From: VAXT01 sp963850415
GTDB lineage: Bacteria > Actinomycetota > Thermoleophilia > Gaiellales > Gaiellaceae
Direction of reading: 5' to 3'
Length of the DNA: 64,000 bases
Assembly: GCA_963850415.1 (NCBI GenBank)
Contig: CAWKLE010000002.1
Span: 682,001-746,000 of the forward strand
Made by a program: the position numbers and the translations under genes. The notes under the pieces were generated by a model. It saw nothing but the letters and a program-made list of their open reading frames with translations, ran no database searches and was not told the DNA's origin. Positions 33,452 to 41,312 of the stretch are shown here, one piece after another (within the stretch, counting starts at the first letter, position 1; each line of letters opens with the position of its first letter).

Positions 33452-34446
33452 TCGTGAGCCTCCTCGCCAGACGACATGGCTTCCCTCTCGCCTCGCCGGG
33501 TGAGCGCGCCGCCCTTCGCCAGCAACGGCCCGCCGCGCTCCGCGAAACGGACGTCGATCGTATCGAAGTCCTTGGGCACGACCGTGTTCGGGAAGATCGT
33601 CCGCGCCTCGCGTGCGACCTCGCCTCCGAAGTAGCGGTTCGAGAGGTGCGTCAGCGCCAGGAGCTCGACCTCGGCGGCGCGCGCGACCCCGGCCGCCTCG
33701 TGCGCGGTCGAGTGCTGGGTCTCGCGAGCGCGCTCGCGCTCGTCCTCGCAGAAGGTCGACTCGTGGACGAGCACATCGGCGTTGCGCGCGGCCTCGATCA
33801 CTGACTCCGACGGGCTCCCGTCGCCCGCGATCACGACCTTGCGCCCCGGGCGAGCCGGGCCGAGCACCTTGTCCGGGGTGATCGTCGTCCCGTCCGCGAG
33901 CGTCACCGACTCGCCGCGCTGGAGCGCACCTCGTTCCGGGCCGGACGGCACGCCGAGCGCGTCGGCGGCCTGGACGTCGAAGCGCCCCGGGCGCGCGTCC
34001 TCGACGAGCACGTACCCGACCGCGGAGACGCCGTGCGCGACGGCGAACGCCGCCAGCCGGTAGTCGTCGCGGATCAGCTCGTCGCCGGCGCGGAGCTCTT
34101 TGAGCTCCACGGTGTACGTGAGCCGTCCGAAGATCCGGCGTAGGGAGCCGAAGAGGTCGCGCAGCCCCGGCGGGCCGTAGATCGTGATCGGAACCTCGCG
34201 CCCGCGGAGCGAGAACGTCTTCAGCATCCCGGGCAGCCCGAGGTAGTGGTCGGCGTGGTAGTGGGTCAGGAACACCTCGCGCAGCTCGATCAGCCCGACG
34301 TTCGAGCGGAGGAGTTGCCGCTGGGTGCCCTCCGCGCAGTCGAAGAGCAGCCGCTCGCCGCCGCGGCGCAGGAGGAGCGCCGCCGGAGCGCGTTGCGCGG
34401 TCGGCATCGATCCGGACGTGCCGAGGAATACGAGGTCGAGGTCCAC
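33448..34446 (-). CDS. rnz: Ribonuclease Z
   Basis: Zinc endonuclease that trims tRNA 3' trailers. The 332 residues carry the metallo-beta-lactamase motif THYHADHYLGLPGML, GTSGSMPTAQR near the N-terminus, the exosite region and the C-terminal HESTF with HSTAHEAA and LTHLSNRY. The start is GTG 34446. It overlaps DUF2007 downstream. Confidence 0.94.
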   Translation of the reverse strand: MDLDLVFLGTSGSMPTAQRAPAALLLRRGGERLLFDCAEGTQRQLLRSNVGLIELREVFLTHYHADHYLGLPGMLKTFSLRGREVPITIYGPPGLRDLFGSLRRIFGRLTYTVELKELRAGDELIRDDYRLAAFAVAHGVSAVGYVLVEDARPGRFDVQAADALGVPSGPERGALQRGESVTLADGTTITPDKVLGPARPGRKVVIAGDGSPSESVIEAARNADVLVHESTFCEDERERARETQHSTAHEAAGVARAAEVELLALTHLSNRYFGGEVAREARTIFPNTVVPKDFDTIDVRFAERGGPLLAKGGALTRRGEREAMSSGEEAHE

Positions 34447-34478
34447 GGGGGCTAGTTAACCAGCCTCGTCGGGACGGA

Positions 34479-34721
34479 TTAGGGCAGCGTCAGGCGCTGG
34501 CCGGGGCTGATCGTCGTCCCCGCAAGGTGGTTCCTGCCCTGGAGCTTCCACACGCCCTCGCGCGGATCCCCTGCGTAGCGCGCCGAGGCGATCGACCAGA
34601 GCGTGTCGCCGGGCTGCACGACATAGACCTGGGCGCGGCCGGCTCCGTCGACCGTGCGCGTGAGGAGGCTCCAGCCGAGAAACGTGGCGACGAGGACGAT
34701 GAGTGCGATCCGACCGAACAT
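34479..34721 (-). CDS. SOS-controlled membrane-anchored LysM protein (YneA-like)
   Basis: The 80 residues comprise an N-terminal membrane helix (MFGRIALIVLVATFLGWSLL) and one LysM domain (YVVQPGDTLWSIASARYAGD to ISPGQRLTLP). LysM binds peptidoglycan. This size and layout match YneA of Bacillus, the SOS-induced cell-division suppressor. The promoter has two LexA-type boxes, one within the -35/-10 spacer and one over the start codon, which strongly supports SOS control. No lexA is nearby. Division inhibition is inferred, not seen. Confidence 0.8.
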   Translation of the reverse strand: MFGRIALIVLVATFLGWSLLTRTVDGAGRAQVYVVQPGDTLWSIASARYAGDPREGVWKLQGRNHLAGTTISPGQRLTLP

Positions 34722-34759
34722 GTGTTCGCCATACTAGAGCGAACACGTGTTCGTGTCAA
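34715..34759 (-). promoter_or_regulatory. SOS promoter with two LexA boxes
   Basis: On the minus strand -35 TTGACA (34754-34759) and -10 TAGTAT (34731-34736) are exactly 17 bases apart. CGAACACGTGTTCG (34740-34753) fills the spacer and CGAACATGTGTTCG (34715-34728, plus strand) overlaps the start codon. Both match the Actinobacteria/Firmicutes LexA consensus CGAAC-N4-GTTCG. The transcript would be nearly leaderless. Confidence 0.88.
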
Positions 34760-34764
34760 ATCGG

Positions 34765-36327
34765 CTAGGAGCCGACGCGAAACGGGAGGCCGACGTACGT
34801 CGCCTTGCGCGCCGCGTCCATCTCCGCCACGACGGTCGCCCCGTAGACGTAGTACCCCGGCTTCAGCCGCTTCGACGGGAACTGGATCACCTTGTCCCAA
34901 CCGCCGACGAGCGTCCCGCGCGACCTCAGCACCGCACCCTGCATGCGAACCGTCCGCAGTGAGCGTGAGATCAGCGCGCGGAGGGTCGGCGCCACCTTCC
35001 CCGGCCGCCGGACGCGGTAGAGCCCGGCGGTGTAGCGCGTGCCCTCGTCGGAGCCGGCGACGAAGCTCCAGAACTTGTTGCGCTCGGAGCGCCGCCGCGT
35101 GCCGCCCATGAAGCTGAGGTGGACGCCGACGGGCCGGAACTCGTGCCGCCACGCGACCCGCCTGCCCGTACACCGCGTCTGGCCGGCGGAGATCGCGCCC
35201 TTGACGATCGCGTACGACGGGCGCCGGGTCCAGTCCGCGCGCATCAGCCCGGACTGCCAGCGGTCGAGGTTCGCCTCGTCGACGAGGTTGAAGAACAGGA
35301 CCGACTCGACGGACGGGTCGCAGGCCATGAGCGGGATCAGGTTCCCGTAGATCGCCGCCTGCGTCCCCTCGTCGGTCGTGACGACGCTCTCCTTGCCGTA
35401 GTACGCCCCGCGGTTGGCCGGAGGAATCGAGACCTGCCAGCCGACCTCGTTCAGCCGGAGCTTGAGCGTGCGCGCGGGACCGTACGGCATGCCGGCCTCG
35501 TCGAACGTCGGCTGCCCGGTGCCGTGGAACGCGTCCCAGACGGCCTGCTTGATGCGGGCGAGATCCGGAATGCCCGCGTTCGGCCACGCGTAGCCGGTGT
35601 CGAGCTTGTCGGTGGATGCGTTCGGATACGGGTGGTAGCTGAGCGCGTCCATGATCGGCTTCGTCCGCTTGCTGCGCCGGTAGGCGCGGCCGATGTCGGC
35701 GATGCAGCGGACCGGCGAGATCGAGAGGTTCCCGGGGGCGAACGGGTTGTCCGTCCCGCGTGGGCCGAGCCCGACGCCGAGCACCGTGATCGACCTGTCG
35801 ACCGACTTCAGCGCGTCGTAGGACGCCGCCAGGACGGGCTCGTACGCGGCGCAGGCCGCGCGCGTGTGGTTCGCGTTGAACTGCGGCTGCCAGAAGCGCG
35901 ACTTGTTCGGCTCGTTGCCGACGACGAAGTCCTTGACGGTCGGGAACGTCCGCGCGACCAGGGCCGTGAAGTTCGCGAACTTGCCGGGCGCGACCCCCGA
36001 TTCGGTCAGCGCCTTCGCACGCTCCGGAAAGATGTCGAGCGTGATGCGAACGCCGTTGGCCTGCGCGTCCTGGATCGCCGCCGCGAGGTTGTCCTGGCCG
36101 TCGATCGTGGTCGGGTGCGCGGAGTCCCAGAGGAGCGTGACCCGGTTCTCCGTCAGGCCGACGTCCTTCATCGTGTCGTAGAAGCGGGCCGCGACCTCGG
36201 GCGACGCCTTCGGGTGGTCGTCCGCCGCGCCGACCCGGATGTCCGCGGACGCCCTTGGTGCCAGGAGCAGCGCTCCGAACACGCATACAAGCGTCAGCCT
36301 CGCGGCCGCTGGCAATCCGTTCCGCAT
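34765..36327 (-). CDS. Secreted glycoside-hydrolase-like TIM-barrel protein
   Basis: The 520 residues have a Sec signal peptide ending at APRASA. A clan-A-like barrel follows, with the acid/base candidate Glu139 in VVGNEPNKSRF, a YHPYPN strand, and the nucleophile candidate Glu294 in LRLNEVGWQVS. The final 110 residues look like a separate beta domain (KLKPGYYVYGATVVAEM). Substrate is unknown. It ends 6 bases from the SOS promoter and is transcribed toward it, so it could read into the LysM gene. Confidence 0.75.
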   Translation of the reverse strand: MRNGLPAAARLTLVCVFGALLLAPRASADIRVGAADDHPKASPEVAARFYDTMKDVGLTENRVTLLWDSAHPTTIDGQDNLAAAIQDAQANGVRITLDIFPERAKALTESGVAPGKFANFTALVARTFPTVKDFVVGNEPNKSRFWQPQFNANHTRAACAAYEPVLAASYDALKSVDRSITVLGVGLGPRGTDNPFAPGNLSISPVRCIADIGRAYRRSKRTKPIMDALSYHPYPNASTDKLDTGYAWPNAGIPDLARIKQAVWDAFHGTGQPTFDEAGMPYGPARTLKLRLNEVGWQVSIPPANRGAYYGKESVVTTDEGTQAAIYGNLIPLMACDPSVESVLFFNLVDEANLDRWQSGLMRADWTRRPSYAIVKGAISAGQTRCTGRRVAWRHEFRPVGVHLSFMGGTRRRSERNKFWSFVAGSDEGTRYTAGLYRVRRPGKVAPTLRALISRSLRTVRMQGAVLRSRGTLVGGWDKVIQFPSKRLKPGYYVYGATVVAEMDAARKATYVGLPFRVGS

Positions 36328-36340
36328 CAGACCCTCCGCA

Positions 36341-37369
36341 TCAGGATTGCAGAACGGTCAGGACGGCGTCGAGAACCTTCCCCGCCCCGAAGCGGACCGG
36401 ATCGTCGGCCGGAAGGCCCGTCTCTTCCTCGACCGCGATCGCCGCGGCATGGGCCTCCTCGTCGTCGAGCCCCCGCGTGTTGAGCGCGATCGCCGCGACT
36501 CGAGCGGGGCGCGAGGGAAGCGACGCCCGCTCGTGCAGCTCGACGATCTCCCGTAGCGGTGGCAGCGGGTACCCAGGGTAGCCCTCGATCTCCGTCGCCC
36601 CCGCCACGTGGCAGAGCACGTACGCGTGCGGCGCCGATCCGTGCATGAGCCCGAGCGTGACACCCGAGTAGGCCGGGTGTGAGAGCGCGCCTTGACCCTC
36701 GACGAAGAGCAGCTCTCCCCCACGCTCGGCGCCCTCGACGACGAGCCGCTCGGCGGCGCCGGCGATGAAGTCGGCGACGACCGCGTCGATGGCGATGCCC
36801 CAGCCGGCGATCGCGACGCCCGTCTGCCCGGTCGGGACGAACTGGGACTCGAGGCCGCGGGCGCGGGCCTCGCGGTCGAGCTCGATCGCGACCGTCTTCT
36901 TGCCGATCGCGCAGTCGGAGCCGACGGTGAGCACGGTCTTCGCCGCGAGCCTCAGGTTTTCGCCCGTCGGGACGTTGAGGTCCGGCGGCGGCTTGCGCAG
37001 GTCGCGGAGCTCGACCCCGTGTTCGCTCGCCAGCTCGACGAGCTCGGGATCCTCGGAGATGAACTCGTGCAGGCCGCTCTCGAGATCGAGGCCGGCTGCG
37101 ATCGAGTCCTTCAGGAGGTCGCGCCAGGCCGGCGGGAAGCGGCCGCCCTGGGTCGCGACTCCGACGAGCGCCGTCGTCGGCCCGTACGGGAGCGCGTCGG
37201 TCACCGAGCCGACGATCGGGATCCCCTTGTGGCTCTCGCCCGGCCGCTGCGAGTCGAGGATCGCCACCGTCGGGTGCGGGCTGTAGTCGACGACGCCGCG
37301 CATCGTCTTCCCGTAGTGGGGGTCGCCGGACTTGCCCTCAGCGAGGATCAGGTACCGCTTCTTTGACAC
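36341..37369 (-). CDS. dgcN: DUF1611 family protein (DgcN-like D-glutamate N-acetyltransferase)
   Basis: The 342 residues have a Rossmann-like N-terminal part (RYLILAEGKSGDPHYGKTMR) and a P-loop-like C-terminal half with TVLTVGSDCAIGKKTVAIEL, FVPTGQTGVAIAGWG, VEGQGALSHPAYSGVTLGL. DUF1611 proteins include DgcN, which acetylates D-glutamate in marine bacteria. The upstream overlapping gene is an enolase-superfamily epimerase, the partner expected for DgcA. The function is therefore supported by context, but untested. Confidence 0.8.
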   Translation of the reverse strand: MSKKRYLILAEGKSGDPHYGKTMRGVVDYSPHPTVAILDSQRPGESHKGIPIVGSVTDALPYGPTTALVGVATQGGRFPPAWRDLLKDSIAAGLDLESGLHEFISEDPELVELASEHGVELRDLRKPPPDLNVPTGENLRLAAKTVLTVGSDCAIGKKTVAIELDREARARGLESQFVPTGQTGVAIAGWGIAIDAVVADFIAGAAERLVVEGAERGGELLFVEGQGALSHPAYSGVTLGLMHGSAPHAYVLCHVAGATEIEGYPGYPLPPLREIVELHERASLPSRPARVAAIALNTRGLDDEEAHAAAIAVEEETGLPADDPVRFGAGKVLDAVLTVLQS

Positions 37370-38357
37370 CGAGCCCCGGATTCTCCGATGGAAGTTGCAC
37401 GCCGTCGACGAGCTCGACGCCCGGCCAGGGGTCGTGGCGGAGCAGCAGGTTGCCGTCCAGGTCGACGTGGTCGCAGAGGCTGGCGATCTGCGCGCCGGCC
37501 GCGACGGCGAGGCCCGACTCGTTCATGCAGCCGAGCATCACGCCGAGCCCGAGCGCTCGAGCAACGTGCGCAATCCGGACGGCTTCGCGGATCCCGCCCG
37601 ACTTCGCGAGCTTGATGTTCACGCCGTGTGCCCGCTCCGCGCAGGCAGGGACGTCGGCGGCCGTGTGGCAGTCCTCGTCGACGAAAATCGGGAGCGCCGA
37701 CCTCCCCTTGAGCGCCGGGCCGTCGGCGTGGCGGGCCGGAAGCGGCTGCTCGCAGTACTCGACTCCGAGCTCCGCGAGCCGGGCCAGCGACTCGAGCGCT
37801 TCGTCCAGCGACCAGGCCTCGTTCACGTCGACCATCAGCGGCGCCTCGGTGACGCTGCGCACGGCGCGCACCCGGTCGACGTCCAGCCCGTCGCGTCCGC
37901 CGAGCTTCAGCTTCAGCCGCTTGAACCTGCCCGCCACGGCCTCGGTCCGCCTGGCCATGTCGTCCGGGTCGCCGAGCCAGATCGTCCACGAGGTCGGGGG
38001 ACCGGCCCGGCGCAGGCCGAGGAGCCGCCACACGGGCTGGCCGCTGAGCTTGCCCTGGAGGTCGTGCAGCGCAGCGTCGATCGCCGCGCGCGCCGCAGGC
38101 TCCTCGGACGGCAGCCGCGACTCGATCTCCTCGAGCGCCCATGGGTCGTCGCCCAGAGCGTCCGCCTGCGCCTCGAGATACGCGAGCGCCGACTCGGCCG
38201 ACTGCCCGTAGTGCGCGATTGGCGTCGCCTCACCGTAGCCCGAGGCGCCGTCGTGCTCGAGCTCGACGAAGACGACGTCCGCGGTGTCCTGCGCGCTCCG
38301 CGAGATGACGAACGTCTCGGCCAGCTCGAGCGTCGTGATCCGCGCGGAAAGCCTCAT
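37338..38357 (-). CDS. Enolase-superfamily racemase/epimerase (DgcA or L-Ala-D/L-Glu epimerase type)
   Basis: The 339 residues match the muconate-lactonising subgroup. The catalytic KxK is in LKLKLGG (Lys149/Lys151), metal ligands are Asp177 (VDVNEAW), Glu203 (YCEQPL) and Asp227 (VDEDCH), and the second base is Lys249 (NIKLAKSGG). Members epimerise Ala-Glu dipeptides or N-acyl amino acids. It overlaps the DUF1611 gene by 32 bases, so the pair is co-translated. N-acetyl-glutamate racemase and cell-wall dipeptide epimerase are both possible. Confidence 0.87.
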   Translation of the reverse strand: MRLSARITTLELAETFVISRSAQDTADVVFVELEHDGASGYGEATPIAHYGQSAESALAYLEAQADALGDDPWALEEIESRLPSEEPAARAAIDAALHDLQGKLSGQPVWRLLGLRRAGPPTSWTIWLGDPDDMARRTEAVAGRFKRLKLKLGGRDGLDVDRVRAVRSVTEAPLMVDVNEAWSLDEALESLARLAELGVEYCEQPLPARHADGPALKGRSALPIFVDEDCHTAADVPACAERAHGVNIKLAKSGGIREAVRIAHVARALGLGVMLGCMNESGLAVAAGAQIASLCDHVDLDGNLLLRHDPWPGVELVDGVQLPSENPGLGVKEAVPDPR

Positions 38358-38398
38358 GCGGCCACCCTATCCCGATCGTTGAAAACCCGGCCGCTTGC

Positions 38399-38423
38399 GC
38401 TTACGCTGAGCCCAGGCGTAAGC
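38399..38423. promoter_or_regulatory. Inverted repeat upstream of the metalloprotease gene
   Basis: GCTTACGC (38399-38406) and GCGTAAGC (38416-38423) are perfect arms with a 9-base gap, directly before the AAGGAGG ribosome site at 38424-38430. It could be an operator or an RNA hairpin limiting ribosome access. Confidence 0.4.
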
Positions 38424-38439
38424 AAGGAGGGGGATTGAG

Positions 38440-39393
38440 ATGACAGGAGTGACCGTGCGGCGAGCTTCGCTGTTCGCGGCTTTGGCCGCGGCGGCGCTGG
38501 TGGCCGCGCTACAAGTTTCGCCGGCAACGGCTGCCGGGACGAGCCGCCAGACCTCGTGGCTGTGCAACTCGGCCGAGTTCAGCAGCTTCAGCAGCCTGAG
38601 CCGGATCGCGTCACCGGGATTCGCGACTGCGCGAGGCGGCACGATGCGTGAGCCGGCGCAGGACGAGAGTCTCGACATCGGCGACACGACGCGTTCGTAC
38701 AACCCGAACTTCACCGCGAACGTGCGGGTCTGGGTGCATGTGATCACGCCGGATGGAACCACCGGCAACGTCTCGCAGGGAATCATCGACGACCAGATCG
38801 CGGTGCTGAACAACACGTACGCGGGCGGCGAGGGCGGCGTGGACACGGGGTTCAGGTTCACGCTCGTGGGCGTCGACCGGACGGTCAACGCCGACTGGTA
38901 CAACGCCAAGCCGGCCGGCGACGAGCGCGCGATGAAGCGGGCGCTCCACCGAGGCGGGCCGAACACGCTCAACATGTACCTCGCGACCGCGAGCGACTTC
39001 CTCGGCTGGGCCTACCTGCCGAAGGTCGTGACCCAGGGCAACGCGTTCCTGGACGGTGTCGTCATCGACTGGGAGTCGCTGCGCGGCGCGTCGGACCGGT
39101 ACCGCGGGCAGTACGACCAGGGCGAGACGGCGACGCACGAGGTCGGCCACTGGCTGAACCTCGAGCACACGTTCTACCGCGGCTGCAACGGCCGCGGCGA
39201 CTACGTGGACGACACGCCCTACGAGGCGACCCCGACCTCGGGCTGTCCCGAGGGGAAGGACACGTGCCCCGCTCCGGGCACCGACCCGATCCACAACTAC
39301 ATGGACTACTCGTACGACCAGTGCTACACGGAGTTCACGGCCGGCCAGGCCGCGCGCATGCAGGACGCCTGGCTCACGTTCCGCGCTCCGTAG
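38440..39393 (+). CDS. Secreted M43-like (pappalysin-type) zinc metalloprotease
   Basis: The 317 residues have a Sec signal peptide (about 1-32, ending SPATAA). The catalytic motif HEVGHWLNLEH is at 233-243 (HExxHxxGxxH-like, metzincin type), and a downstream HNYMDYSYDQC supplies the Met-turn. Several Cys residues (CNGRGDY, GCPEGKDTC, DQCYTEF) suggest disulphides. A strong AAGGAGG precedes ATG 38440. Probable role is extracellular protein digestion. Confidence 0.9.
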   Translation: MTGVTVRRASLFAALAAAALVAALQVSPATAAGTSRQTSWLCNSAEFSSFSSLSRIASPGFATARGGTMREPAQDESLDIGDTTRSYNPNFTANVRVWVHVITPDGTTGNVSQGIIDDQIAVLNNTYAGGEGGVDTGFRFTLVGVDRTVNADWYNAKPAGDERAMKRALHRGGPNTLNMYLATASDFLGWAYLPKVVTQGNAFLDGVVIDWESLRGASDRYRGQYDQGETATHEVGHWLNLEHTFYRGCNGRGDYVDDTPYEATPTSGCPEGKDTCPAPGTDPIHNYMDYSYDQCYTEFTAGQAARMQDAWLTFRAP

Positions 39394-39402
39394 GCGACCT
39401 GA

Positions 39403-39431
39403 GGCCGGGCGCGTCGCGTGCGCGCCCGGCC
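39403..39431. terminator. Bidirectional terminator hairpin
   Basis: A perfect 11-bp GC-rich stem (39403-39413 with 39421-39431) with a 7-base loop lies between the convergent metalloprotease and haemoglobin genes. Confidence 0.65.
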
Positions 39432-39441
39432 CCCGATCCTT

Positions 39442-39867
39442 CTACGTGGTGTAGCCCTCGGTCACCTCGTCCTTGTGCGCGGCGAAGGCGGCCAGGACCT
39501 CGCCTTTCTCCTGGTCGGGCACCTGGAAACTGTCGAGCGTCCGCCCCAGCTCGGCGGCGACCTCGTCGAACTCGGTCGGAGAGATCTTCAGCTGGCGATG
39601 AGCTTCCTCCAGGCCGAGCGCGGTACTGCCGGGCTGTGTCGCCGCGTACGTCTGTGGCCCGCCGGCGACGTCGCACACCCACAGGGTGCGCATGAACTTC
39701 AGTCCGGGCAGCCGCGCGAGGTTGTTGGTGTGCCACTCGCGGAGTGCCGGGTTCTCCGAGGCCTGGCCGACCATCGGATTGCTGATGATCGCGTCGCTGA
39801 AGCGGTCGACCACCGCTGCGATGGCGAACGCGCCACCGAGCCGGTCGTAGAGACTCGATTCCGCCAC
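39442..39867 (-). CDS. Group 1-like truncated haemoglobin
   Basis: The 141 residues begin MAESSLYDRLGGAFAIAAVV, the typical start of bacterial truncated globins, followed by VDRFSDAIISNPMV. The proximal His is in LEEAHRQLKIS, with DEVAAELGRTLDSF and EVLAAFAAHKDEV after it. Such globins bind O2 or NO and often detoxify NO. It is a single gene with a terminator behind it. Confidence 0.9.
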   Translation of the reverse strand: MAESSLYDRLGGAFAIAAVVDRFSDAIISNPMVGQASENPALREWHTNNLARLPGLKFMRTLWVCDVAGGPQTYAATQPGSTALGLEEAHRQLKISPTEFDEVAAELGRTLDSFQVPDQEKGEVLAAFAAHKDEVTEGYTT

Positions 39868-39979
39868 TTTCCACCCCCTAAATGGATTTAGAACCGATGG
39901 CCATAGTACGCCGAAGCGACTTGCTCGGATTGCGGAGACGTCAGGCGAGTCCAGATCGGAGGGCTAGACTGGAGCCTCC

Positions 39980-40052
39980 GCGCCTGTAGCTCAGGGGATA
40001 GAGCGCGCGCCTCCGGAGCGCGAGGTCGCAGGTTCGATTCCTGCCAGGCGCA
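39980..40052 (+). tRNA. tRNA-Arg (CCG)
   Basis: The acceptor stem GCGCCTG pairs with CAGGCGC, the D-arm is AGCTCAGGGGATAGAGC, and the anticodon loop CTCCGGA (anticodon CCG) sits on a CGCGC/GCGCG stem. The T-arm is GCAGGTTCGATTCCTGC and the discriminator is A. CCA is not encoded. Confidence 0.95.
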
Positions 40053-40068
40053 CTCCCGACGAAAGTCC

Positions 40069-40083
40069 GGCCGCTTCGCGGCC
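40069..40083 (+). terminator. Hairpin after tRNA-Arg
   Basis: GGCCGC-TTC-GCGGCC forms a tight 6-bp hairpin 17 bases after the tRNA. No T-run follows. The rest of 40084-40276 holds no gene I can support; it contains a 15-bp palindrome CGGAGTC-G-GACTCCG. Confidence 0.4.
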
Positions 40084-40276
40084 ATGACGACGTTCGTCGG
40101 ATCGTCCACACGGCCGAGCGTCCGCGAGCCGTGGCCTCGCATGTCGGCCACGGCGGCGGATGTTCCAGTTTCGTCGCATTCTGCCCTTGACAGGATTCGG
40201 AGTCGGACTCCGACCTTGGAGCCGGGCCGCGTGGCAGCGGACGCTTTGCCTCCTGCGGCCCGGCCCTCAGGTGGTC

Positions 40277-40714
40277 TTAGCCCGGCGGCGCGTCCAGGTG
40301 CTTGCGCAGGTGGACGACGTTGCCCGACCGCTGGCCGAGCCAGATCCCGTCGGTGCTCGAGACGAAGGTCGTCGTCTCCCAACGTGGGAAGAGCTCGTCG
40401 TTGAAGCTCATCTCCGCTCGCGCCAGGTTCCAGTTGTCTCCGCTGTCGTTCGGCTCGAAGCGCACGTAGATGGGGAACGACTCGACCTCTTCGGTCTGCA
40501 GGACCTGCTTGCGCGGGTCGTTCACCGCCGGGTTGACGACGTCACCGCCATCACCCAGCACGTATTGGTGGCTCGACCCGCGCTCGAAGTCGTCGGCGCT
40601 CGTATCGAGATGGAACTCTCGTCCGGCGACCCCGACGTAGATGCTGCCGTCCGTGCCTGCGCCAGACTCGTCTCCGGTTTCGATGCTGACCTGAATGGAC
40701 TCGATCTGTGCCAT
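40277..40714 (-). CDS. PLAT/LH2-like beta-sandwich protein
   Basis: ATG 40714 is preceded by GGGGGAGG and gives 145 residues with no signal peptide. The sequence pattern IQVSIETGDESGAGTDGSIY, GVAGREFHLDTSADDFERGS and an Arg/Lys-Trp-rich end (DELFPRWETTTF) resembles PLAT/LH2 domains, which bind lipid or protein partners. Assignment is from motif memory. It is a single gene between tRNA-Arg and a divergent membrane gene. Confidence 0.65.
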   Translation of the reverse strand: MAQIESIQVSIETGDESGAGTDGSIYVGVAGREFHLDTSADDFERGSSHQYVLGDGGDVVNPAVNDPRKQVLQTEEVESFPIYVRFEPNDSGDNWNLARAEMSFNDELFPRWETTTFVSSTDGIWLGQRSGNVVHLRKHLDAPPG

Positions 40715-40844
40715 CTGAACCTCCCCCGGAGGCCGCCGCACCACCGCCGTCTCGTTGGACATTCAGACAGGACGGCGCAACCTTCGCGATTCTTCCGTTA
40801 CGGTCGTCCCCCGGCAGATAGGCAGACGCTTTGGATCACGACGC

Positions 40845-41259
40845 ATGAACCGGTCAGACCGGCGCGTGGCAGCCGGGGCAGCAGTTCTCTTCGGTAGCCT
40901 CGCGGTCGCGCTCTGCCTCTTTGTCGCCGGAGCGATCTTCGGACTGAACGGGGACCAGTGGGCCTGGTGGACCTGGGCGTCGTGGGCGGGAGCGCTCTTG
41001 ATGATCGTCGCGGCCGGGTTCGGAGGCATGCAGATCGCGGGGTCGGGCTCGCGGACCGACCGTCCGGCCGGCGTGGTCGGGGCGTTGCTCGGTGGGGCCC
41101 TCATCGCTCGGCTCGCTGTGGGCTCATGGCCCACAACTACAGCGATCCGTACGACGGCGATCTCTTCTGGCCCCACGCCCTTGCCGTGCTCGCCTTCCCG
41201 GCTTGGCGCTCGTCGTCGCCGGGCTCCTCTGGAGCCGCCGTCAAGAGCGCGCGGCCTGA
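40845..41259 (+). CDS. Small four-helix membrane protein, frameshifted
   Basis: From ATG 40845 the protein has hydrophobic segments (AAGAAVLFGSLAVALCLFVA, WASWAGALLMIVAAGFGG, GVVGALLGGALIARLAVG). The frame then changes twice. A second frame encodes AHNYSDPYDGDLFWPHALAV and a third LALVVAGLLWSRRQERAA, ending at TGA 41257-41259. One missing G near 41130 and one missing C near 41203 would restore a single protein. Function unknown. Confidence 0.6.
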
Positions 41260-41312
41260 ATCCGAACAGGCAGGCATGACGCAGATGCTCGCCCGCGCTG
41301 CTGTGTGAAGCT

